Source of the DNA: CBCXVS01 sp965178525
Lineage (GTDB): Bacteria > Tectomicrobia > Entotheonellia > Entotheonellales > Entotheonellaceae
Assembly: GCA_965178525.1 (NCBI GenBank)
Contig: CBCXVS010000225.1
Location: forward strand, 1 to 12,877
Length of the DNA: 12,877 nt
Direction of reading: 5' to 3'
The position numbers were made by a program, and so were the translations under genes. The notes beneath the pieces were generated by a model, which did no database searches, was not told the origin of the DNA, and saw only the letters and a program-made list of their open reading frames with translations. Shown in pieces: positions 7,774 to 12,877 of this stretch (the first letter of the stretch is position 1; each line of letters starts with the position of its first letter).

Positions 7774-7779
7774 CCCTCC
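7774..7779 (-). promoter_or_regulatory. Shine-Dalgarno GGAGGG deciding the start at 7769
   Basis: GGAGGG on the minus strand is 4 nt from the ATG at 7769 but only 1 nt from the ATG at 7772, favouring the second of the two adjacent Met codons. It lies in the 28-nt gap after the amidohydrolase stop, supporting cotranscription. Confidence 0.6.
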
Positions 7780-7797
7780 GGTTCCTGACTGCTCTCC

Positions 7798-8991
7798 CTA
7801 AGGCCGAGACGGCAAGGCGCTGAGCATCACATTCAGCGCCACGCGCAATCCCACCGGTAAGCCGTCTTCATTCATTTCAAATTCCGGGGCGTGGTGCGGG
7901 CGCGGCTGGCCGCTCGCCGGAGCGATACCGACCCGGAAATAACACCCCGGCCGCTCCTGCAGGAACAGGCTCATGTCGTCGCTCGCCATGACCAAGTCAC
8001 CGTCTTCCACCACGTCGCGGCCCAATTCATCCACGGCGCAGTGGCGCACAAACTCGGTTTCGTGGTCATGATTGACCACCGTCGGGCAGCCTTCTCCCTG
8101 AAACGACAGGTGCGCTTCCGCCTGATAAGCATGCGCGATATGGGTGACGAAAGTCCCTAGCCGCTCTACTACTTTTGCCCGCACCACGGGGTTAAAGGTG
8201 CGCAGCGAGCCGCGCATGGTGGCGGTGGCGGGAATAATATTGTGTTTGGTGCCCGCGACGATTTGTCCCACGGTCAGCACCGCCGTCTCCTGCGCGGCGA
8301 TTTCACGCGAGACCAAGTTTTGCATACCGAGCAGGACGTTGGCCGCGACGGTGATCGGATCAACGGACAGATGCGGGTAGGCGCCGTGGCCGCCTTGGCC
8401 TTCCACCTCGACATCGAAAAAGTCTGCCGACGCCATACTTGGCCCCGGCCGTACGGTGACATGGCCCGCGGGTGTTTGCGTCGTGAGGTGGAGGCCATAG
8501 ACCTCCTGCACCCGTGGGTTGTCCAGTACGCCAGCCGCGATCATCGGTTTGGCCCCACTGAAGGTTTCTTCCGCTGGCTGGAAGATAAAGACCGCGGTTC
8601 CGGGCATCTCCGCATGCCGGACGGCGAGAATGTCGGCCAGGGTGATGGCGATAGCCGTGTGGCCATCGTGGCCGCAGGCATGCATGACGCCGGGTGTCCC
8701 GGAGGCAAATGGCGCTTCGAGCAATTCGGTTAACGGCAGCGCATCGATATCCGCCCGCCATGCGATGGTACGACCGGGTTTGTCACCGTGGAGAATCCCC
8801 ACCACACCCGTGCCACCGATCCCCGTATGGACCTCCAACCGAGCGGCGTGCAGCCGCTCGGCGATGATCTCCGCCGTGCGGTGCTCCTGCAGGCTGAGTT
8901 CAGGATGGCGATGAAAATCGCGGCGCAGTGCAATCAAGCTCTCCTGACGCTTATCGATCTCCTGGGACCATGCCAATGTTGTTTTACCCAT
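7798..8991 (-). CDS. M20D-family amidohydrolase (hippurate/IAA-amino acid hydrolase-like)
   Basis: Metal-dependent amidase (397 aa, usual length about 390) that removes an acyl group from an amino acid or related amine. Motifs in order: FHRHPELSLQE (26-36), WRADIDALP (78-86), MHACGHDGHTA with ligand Cys106 and His108 (103-113), FQPAEE with Glu141/142 (137-142), GLHL with His168, a dimerisation or lid domain from about 190 to 300, and a final ligand His in PRPHHAPEF (364-371). The Cys-containing MHACGHDGH signature distinguishes M20D from M20A. The start is ATG 8991 with AGGAGA 7 nt upstream. The frame stays open for 366 nt farther upstream, but that part shows no family similarity. No signal peptide, so cytoplasmic. 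It is the first gene of the cluster and is followed after 28 nt by the AhpD-like gene. It may release an aromatic or heterocyclic acid for the hydroxylase; that is inference. Confidence 0.94.
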   Translation of the reverse strand: MGKTTLAWSQEIDKRQESLIALRRDFHRHPELSLQEHRTAEIIAERLHAARLEVHTGIGGTGVVGILHGDKPGRTIAWRADIDALPLTELLEAPFASGTPGVMHACGHDGHTAIAITLADILAVRHAEMPGTAVFIFQPAEETFSGAKPMIAAGVLDNPRVQEVYGLHLTTQTPAGHVTVRPGPSMASADFFDVEVEGQGGHGAYPHLSVDPITVAANVLLGMQNLVSREIAAQETAVLTVGQIVAGTKHNIIPATATMRGSLRTFNPVVRAKVVERLGTFVTHIAHAYQAEAHLSFQGEGCPTVVNHDHETEFVRHCAVDELGRDVVEDGDLVMASDDMSLFLQERPGCYFRVGIAPASGQPRPHHAPEFEMNEDGLPVGLRVALNVMLSALPSRP

Positions 8992-9089
8992 CGAGCGGTC
9001 TCCTATCGGGCGAGATGGCTGATGCCGGGACCAAGAGGTGCTGAGGGATGCACGGTACACTGTCGGTCGATAGAGGTCAAGCCTGCGGT

Positions 9090-9116
9090 TGGATATGGAG
9101 ATATTGCAAATTGCAA
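9090..9116 (-). promoter_or_regulatory. Weak candidate promoter or operator of the minus-strand cluster
   Basis: Two copies of the palindrome TTGCAA (9104-9109 and 9111-9116), within a direct repeat of ATTGCAA, lie about 115 nt upstream of the amidohydrolase start. On the minus strand the outer copy could act as a -35 with TATCCA (9095-9090) as a -10, but the 15-nt spacer is short. The repeat could instead be a regulator site. Confidence 0.2.
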
Positions 9117-9266
9117 GAAATGACGGGGAGAGGAGACCTGTTGAGAGGATGACCGACGCAGCAACGCGTTCCTTGATCTTGATAAAGAGAGCGGGCCTGC
9201 CGAAAAGAAAAATGAAGACGCGGATTTGCTTCAGGAACTGAATACGGGACATATACGGGGAGACAT

Positions 9267-9464
9267 ATGATGACTCAGTATTGCTCGCTTTGTCAGCATC
9301 GGATTGCACCGGATGAAACGCGCTCGGCGGGTGGCACCTAGCACCTGAGTTGTGCACAACAAGCCCAGGAGTAGGCTAAGTGGTTACGGCCGAAAAAGAC
9401 CCCGGCCCAGGAACAGACGAAGCGGCGCGCCAAATGCCGCTCGTATCACATGCCGAGATACTAA
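9267..9464 (+). pseudogene. Small zinc-finger (LIM-like) reading frame with two in-frame TAG codons
   Basis: From ATG 9267 (or 9270), behind a GGGGAG, the frame runs 65 codons to a TAA, interrupted by TAG at 9339-9341 and 9372-9374. The first part shows C-x2-C (residues 6 and 9), then 16 residues, then H-x2-C (26 and 29), the spacing of a LIM-type zinc finger. The first TAG falls directly before the His, a place where LIM-like fingers have an aromatic residue, often Trp. The tail after the second TAG is Lys/Arg-rich with one further Cys, suiting a small DNA- or RNA-binding protein. As it stands only a 24-aa peptide could be made. It may be a decayed gene, a recoded one or chance; no family was recognised beyond the spacing. 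Confidence 0.4.
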
Positions 9465-9900
9465 CCGCGTGCTGAGTAGTTTGGTCATGCGAACATCGCA
9501 ACAATGTGGCCCGACGACAAGCCCGCGGTTCAAGCCGGACGCTTAAATCGCCCAGAGTCCTATCGTTAAATCCTGTCTATCTCTGTGCTATCGTCTCTCT
9601 GCACGCATTGACCTTATGATGTTTTAAGTGCCTGGGCATCATGACCTTTATATATTTCTCCAGGGGAAAGATATAAATTTAATTTTGCCTCAGTACTTCA
9701 TGCTTTTCTCACCCTCTGTGTGCCGCTATCGTCCGGGGCATGGACACTGGCATCCCCCCACAACCGTGTCTTCTGACGAGCGCCGTCTTATAGCGGGCTT
9801 GCTCCCGTGCTGCCCAGAAAACTGGTCAATCTGCCTAATTGTTTAGACATCACAACTATCCTCCAGTATTTAAAGCTATTGATCGTATGTGTCGTATTTT
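9465..9900. other. Non-coding stretch with no recognised feature
   Basis: No reading frame with family character, RNA gene or strong hairpin was seen. A 6-bp inverted repeat ATGATG/CATCAT (9616-9621, 9637-9642) with a 15-nt loop is the only structure noted and is weak. Base composition falls toward AT-rich from about 9840 into the promoter region. Confidence 0.5.
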
Positions 9901-9947
9901 ATGCCTCATTTCATAGGCAACTATTATGTTTTCATGCCTCCATTTCA
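9901..9947 (+). repeat. 33-bp-spaced direct repeat, candidate enhancer sites for a sigma-54 activator
   Basis: ATGCCTCATTTCA (9901-9913) recurs as ATGCCTCCATTTCA (9934-9947), a near-perfect direct repeat with one extra C, 33 bp apart or about three helical turns. The first copy is also part of an inverted repeat TGCCT/AGGCA (9902-9906, 9915-9919). Relative to the start site expected from the sigma-54 promoter (about 10054) the copies lie near -150 and -115, the usual place for enhancer-binding-protein sites. Confidence 0.5.
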
Positions 9948-10026
9948 ATGCTGCGCCATGCGTAAATTTTATATTTAAGTTATTGAAAATAAAATAGGTA
10001 AAAGATTAATTGAACAGAAAAAATGT

Positions 10027-10043
10027 TTGGCATCTCCCTTGCT
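10027..10043 (+). promoter_or_regulatory. Sigma-54 (-24/-12) promoter
   Basis: TTGGCATCTCCCTTGCT has the invariant GG (10029-10030) and GC (10041-10042) separated by exactly 10 nt and matches the TGGCAC-N5-TTGCW consensus except at one position. Transcription should start near 10054 and run into the small exported peptide gene at 10191. The AT-rich 150 bp upstream would allow DNA bending toward an activator. Confidence 0.65.
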
Positions 10044-10144
10044 TTATATGACAGAGCAACCGGACATCGACCCGGGATCGATGGTGGAAACACCGATGTG
10101 GCAGGAGCTGGCCCAGGTGCTCCCGTCGGTCAATAAGGCGGTGG

Positions 10145-10166
10145 GGTGTGCCTGTGTGTACACACC
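10145..10166 (+). other. Leader-RNA hairpin upstream of the small peptide gene
   Basis: GGTGTG (10145-10150) pairs with CACACC (10161-10166) around a 10-nt loop, and the core GTGTGTACACAC is itself palindromic. It lies in the expected 137-nt leader, just before the AAGGG ribosome binding site (10179-10183) of the gene at 10191. There is no U-run, so it is not an intrinsic terminator. Confidence 0.35.
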
Positions 10167-10190
10167 TTCCCATCATCAAGGGTCCTACTC

Positions 10191-10355
10191 ATGAAGCGTA
10201 TTTTTGTCAGCGTGTTGGTGGCTGTGGTTCTGATCGCCTTCGGTGTGATGGTGACGCAGAATGAGAGGGTAGGCACGGCGTATGCCTTGGGAGGAGACGG
10301 CGGCAATGCCGACGATAGTGGCAGCGACAACGGCGGCGGTGGCGGCGACGACTAG
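10191..10355 (+). CDS. Small exported Gly/Asp-rich peptide
   Basis: A 54-aa product. Residues 2-3 are Lys-Arg, about 5-21 form a hydrophobic segment (VSVLVAVVLIAFGVMV region), and TAYA-LGG offers a signal peptidase I-type site near residue 32. The remaining roughly 22 residues are nearly all Gly, Asp, Asn, Ser and Ala and strongly acidic. It would be secreted or left as a membrane-anchored acidic tail. An AAGGG lies 7 nt upstream of the ATG. A GTG at 10146 would add 15 residues with no signal character. It lies between the sigma-54 promoter and the solute-binding protein gene (46-nt gap), so the two are probably cotranscribed. No family was recognised. The low-complexity tail might bind cations, or be processed to a peptide. 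Confidence 0.6.
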   Translation: MKRIFVSVLVAVVLIAFGVMVTQNERVGTAYALGGDGGNADDSGSDNGGGGGDD

Positions 10356-10401
10356 GAATACGTATGCTTCTGCTTGCAGGTCGTGGCAGAGGAGAGTTGG
10401 C

Positions 10402-12090
10402 ATGGCGTCACGCAACTTCAGGCGTATCGGCAGGATCTTACTCTGCGCTGGATTATACGTATTTGCCGTGGCGTGCCGGGATGTCGAGCCGTCTGGTAAG
10501 GAGCAGAAGATGACCGCCACCAAAACATATGGTGGCGTCTATCGGTATGCCTTAGGTCATGAACCGATCACCCTCGATCCGGCTCTCATCCGTGGCATCT
10601 TTGCCCTCTCCGTGGTACAGCACGTATTCGACGGGTTGGTGCAATTCGACGCCGACTTGAATGTCGTCCCGAGTATTGCTCACTTCTGGAAAGCTTCCCA
10701 CGATGGTCGCATTTGGACCTTCAATATCCGTCCGGGCGTGACATTCCACCATGGCCGAGAAGTCATGGCCGAGGATTTTGTCTATTCGTTCACACGCCTC
10801 ATGCATCCGAAAACGGGCTCACCCCATGCGGGGTTCTTTGAGATGGTGCAGGGGGCAAAGCCCTTTATCAGGGGTGAAATCGAGAGGATCGACGGGTTGC
10901 GCGCCTTGGATACCTACACCCTGCAAATCATCCTGTCGCAACCCTATGCGCCCTTCATTCGCATGTTGGGGATGGCCCAGGCAAAGGTCGTACCGCGGGA
11001 AGAGGTAAGTCGCCTTGGGGCTCGATTTGGCCTTCAGCCCATCGGGACCGGCCCCTTTCGCTTTGACCAGTGGGCGGCTGGAAAGGAAATCGTCCTGGAA
11101 GCGAACGCGACGTATCTCGAGGGACGACCGTTTCTTGATCAGCTCCGTTACCGGTTTTTTCTGGGAACGGATCGTCAGACGATCCTGCCAGCCTTTCAAC
11201 AAGGCGCGTTGGAAGATACCGGTATCCCGCTGTCACTCTCTCTGCCGAAGCGCCAACAGTTGATCCGCGACGCACGCTACCGCTTTTTCCGTAAACCGAT
11301 CCTCGCCACTCTGTTTCTGTTGTTCAACACCCGCGAGAGCCCGCTGAGTCATCCCCAAGTGCGGCGGGCGATCAATCTCGCGATTAATCATGAGCGCATC
11401 AATCGCACGATCCGGCAAAATCGACATGTCCAAGCCCGGAGCGTCTTTCCCCCCGGTGTCCGAGGGCACAATCCGAACTTGTCCGGCTATTCGTACGATC
11501 CCGCTCGGGCTCGGCAGCTCCTCGCTGCGGCGGGCTATCCTGATGGCAAAGGGTTGCCGCCGATTGCACTCTGGAGCAGTTCAATGACTTCAGGGACGCC
11601 AACGGTCGTGGCAGAGCACGAGGCGATTCAAGACGATTTGCAGCACATCGGTATAACTGTTGAGTTGCATAATGCCAAATCGTGGAAGAATTTCAAAACG
11701 AACATATTGGGAAAACGGCCGCGTGCGATGTATCGCTACGCTTGGTATGCTGATTTTCCCGACCCCGACAATTTTCTGTTCGTCCTTTTCCACTCGAAAG
11801 GTGCCGACAACCATGCGAATTATAGCAATCCGCAGGTCGACTGGTTACTGGAGCAGGCACGGAGCGAACGGGATGATCTGCAGCGCGTGGGGTTGTACCG
11901 CAAGGCCGAAAAGCTGATTGTGGAAGAGGCGCCGATAGTGAATTTGGTCCATTATACTTTTGAGCGTCTGTTTCAGTCGTACGTCAAAGGCATCGAACTG
12001 AATGCCCTGGGCCGACCCTACATCCCACTCAAGAAAATCTGGCTGGATACCTCACATCGCGCCTTGTCTAATAGGGCAACGTCTCCGTAG
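10402..12090 (+). CDS. ABC transporter substrate-binding lipoprotein, family 5 (oligopeptide/dipeptide type)
   Basis: Extracytoplasmic binding protein (562 aa, typical for OppA/DppA relatives) that captures peptides or similar solutes for an ABC importer. The N terminus is a lipoprotein signal: RR at 7-8, a hydrophobic stretch 11-24, and a lipobox-like FAVAC with Cys25. The mature part starts GGVYRYALG (44-52) and EPITLDP (54-60), followed by the SBP_bac_5 signature W-x3-S-x-D-G-x2-W-T-F-x-I-R-x-G-V-x-F-H-x-G and AEDFVYSF (about 96-130). The C-terminal lobe is intact. ATG 10402 is chosen because AGGAG lies 7 nt upstream and the lipoprotein signal starts there. The frame opens upstream through the small peptide gene but without signal character. 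No permease or ATPase gene follows, since the next gene is on the opposite strand. It is therefore an orphan here, either using a transporter encoded elsewhere or acting as a sensor. Confidence 0.93.
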   Translation: MASRNFRRIGRILLCAGLYVFAVACRDVEPSGKEQKMTATKTYGGVYRYALGHEPITLDPALIRGIFALSVVQHVFDGLVQFDADLNVVPSIAHFWKASHDGRIWTFNIRPGVTFHHGREVMAEDFVYSFTRLMHPKTGSPHAGFFEMVQGAKPFIRGEIERIDGLRALDTYTLQIILSQPYAPFIRMLGMAQAKVVPREEVSRLGARFGLQPIGTGPFRFDQWAAGKEIVLEANATYLEGRPFLDQLRYRFFLGTDRQTILPAFQQGALEDTGIPLSLSLPKRQQLIRDARYRFFRKPILATLFLLFNTRESPLSHPQVRRAINLAINHERINRTIRQNRHVQARSVFPPGVRGHNPNLSGYSYDPARARQLLAAAGYPDGKGLPPIALWSSSMTSGTPTVVAEHEAIQDDLQHIGITVELHNAKSWKNFKTNILGKRPRAMYRYAWYADFPDPDNFLFVLFHSKGADNHANYSNPQVDWLLEQARSERDDLQRVGLYRKAEKLIVEEAPIVNLVHYTFERLFQSYVKGIELNALGRPYIPLKKIWLDTSHRALSNRATSP

Positions 12091-12227
12091 AAGTTACGTT
12101 TTAAAATCATCACCGCTCCTCCTCAAGGATCTGGCGCTGTCGATCCGGCGCGTCTTCAATAAGCGCAACACGTCAAGCGCTTGAGATCCGTGAGAGGCTG
12201 TATGATTCATGGCTCATATCGCTCGGA

Positions 12228-12877
12228 TCAGCGCCGCGGACGCTTCTCGCCGCGCCGTAGGCGCCGCATGGCGGCGTGAGCCGCATAATACCCGCACATC
12301 CCATGTACGCCCCCTCCCGGCGGGGTGGAAGGCCGAGCACAAGAAGAACTGGCCATTGGGCGTTGTGTACGGGTTCAACCGAGCCACAGGCCGCGTAAAG
12401 AGCTGCCGGATATCTGCCGCTCCCCCGGTCACGGCCCCGCCTACGTAATTGGCGTTGAGGTCTTCGAAATCGCGCGGTCGCGTGATATGCCGGGCTAAAA
12501 TACGATCGCGAAAACCTGGCGCAAACCGTTCGATCTGCGCTTCGATACCTCCCGTCATGTCGATGTCAGAACCATTGGGTACATGGCAGTAGGCATATCC
12601 CGTGTACTGACCGGCAGGTGCTCGACTGCGGTCGGCGTTGCTCTGTTGGCACAGAATCACGTACGGATGCGCGTTGTGCCGGCCGCGCCACGCATCCCGC
12701 TCCGAGACGGCAATTTCTTCCAGCGTTCCCCCAAGATGCACGGTCGAGGCGTCATGTATGGCCGCATCCCGCCATGGAATCGGGCCATCTAGCGCCCAGT
12801 CTATCTTGATCGTATAGGAAAGTGCATTTTCCCGATCCCAGAAGTCCCCATTTCTCAAGGATGAACGAGCCAAGTGA
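12228..12877 (-). pseudogene. C-terminal part of a phytoene-desaturase-like FAD oxidoreductase, frameshifted and cut by the window edge
   Basis: Matches the C-terminal half of the CrtI/phytoene dehydrogenase-related NAD(P)/FAD oxidoreductase family: IKIDWALDGPIPW, HLGGTLEEIA, YCHVPNGSDIDMT, AQIERFAPGFRDRILARH and RQLFTRPVARLNPYTTPN are all family-typical. The FAD-binding Rossmann motif would lie beyond the window. After FLCSA the frame loses similarity. Removing one base near 12329-12330 restores STPPGGGVHGMCGY followed by AAHAAMRR, ending at TGA 12230-12228, so there is one extra base in the conserved C-terminal flavin-contact motif. The unshifted frame runs on to 12214 and gives a nonsense tail. 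The first roughly 18 residues seen at the window edge also fit the family poorly, hinting at further decay. It is convergent with the solute-binding protein gene, 137 nt away, and functionally unrelated. A sequencing error could explain the shift. Confidence 0.8.

Noticed and set aside
8992..9357. N-terminal extension of the amidohydrolase frame
   Set aside because: It has no family similarity or signal peptide, and the ATG at 8991 has a good ribosome binding site directly before the conserved protein.
10048..10194. A 48-codon frame ending in ATGA overlap with the small exported peptide gene
   Set aside because: Its start would lie upstream of the start site expected from the sigma-54 promoter, it has no good ribosome binding site and no recognisable protein character. 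An internal ATG start remains possible.
10282..10401. Upstream extension of the solute-binding protein frame
   Set aside because: It overlaps the small peptide gene in another frame and is Ala/Thr low complexity. The lipoprotein signal and the ribosome binding site point to 10402.
12161..12182. Hairpin AAGCGC/GCGCTT between the convergent genes as a terminator
   Set aside because: The stem is only 6 bp with a 10-nt loop and no U-run on either strand. An alternative pairing of GGATCT with AGATCC competes with it.

Overview
The window looks like chromosomal DNA from an uncultured, GC-rich (about 60% by eye) environmental bacterium. The gene content resembles soil or sponge lineages rich in molybdenum hydroxylases, such as Tectomicrobia/Entotheonella or Rokubacteria. 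That placement is a guess from gene style. No rRNA, tRNA, CRISPR array or transposase gene was recognised.

Positions 87-8991 hold one minus-strand gene cluster. In transcription order it encodes an M20D amidohydrolase, an AhpD/carboxymuconolactone-decarboxylase-like protein, a CoxG-type SRPBCC protein, the FAD subunit and the [2Fe-2S] subunit of a molybdenum hydroxylase, and two tandem full-length molybdopterin subunits. From the CoxG gene onward the genes overlap or nearly touch (stop/start overlaps TAATG, 11 nt and GTGA), with one 47-nt gap filled by heptanucleotide repeats. Neither large subunit carries the CO dehydrogenase active-site Cys loop, so this is an oxidoreductase of unknown organic substrate. 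The amidohydrolase probably feeds it or shares its pathway.

The most interesting gene is the AhpD-like one (6657-7769). Its reading frame is interrupted by a TGA exactly where the second Cys of the AhpD motif should be, giving E-x11-C-x2-U-x3-H. A stem-loop fitting the bacterial SECIS pattern lies just downstream, so it is probably a selenoprotein that ordinary annotation would split in two. The same gene also carries an in-frame TAG at codon 100, unexplained.

Positions 8992-10190 are largely non-coding. They contain a small broken zinc-finger-like reading frame with two more TAG codons (9267-9464), an AT-rich stretch with a 33-bp-spaced direct repeat (9901-9947), and a good sigma-54 promoter match (10027-10043). 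This promoter should drive the plus-strand genes that follow: a tiny exported Gly/Asp-rich peptide (10191-10355) and a family 5 peptide-type solute-binding lipoprotein (10402-12090) with no permease genes beside it.

The right end (12228-12877, minus) is the C-terminal part of a phytoene-desaturase-like flavin oxidoreductase, cut by the window edge and broken by a one-base frameshift inside its conserved C-terminal motif.
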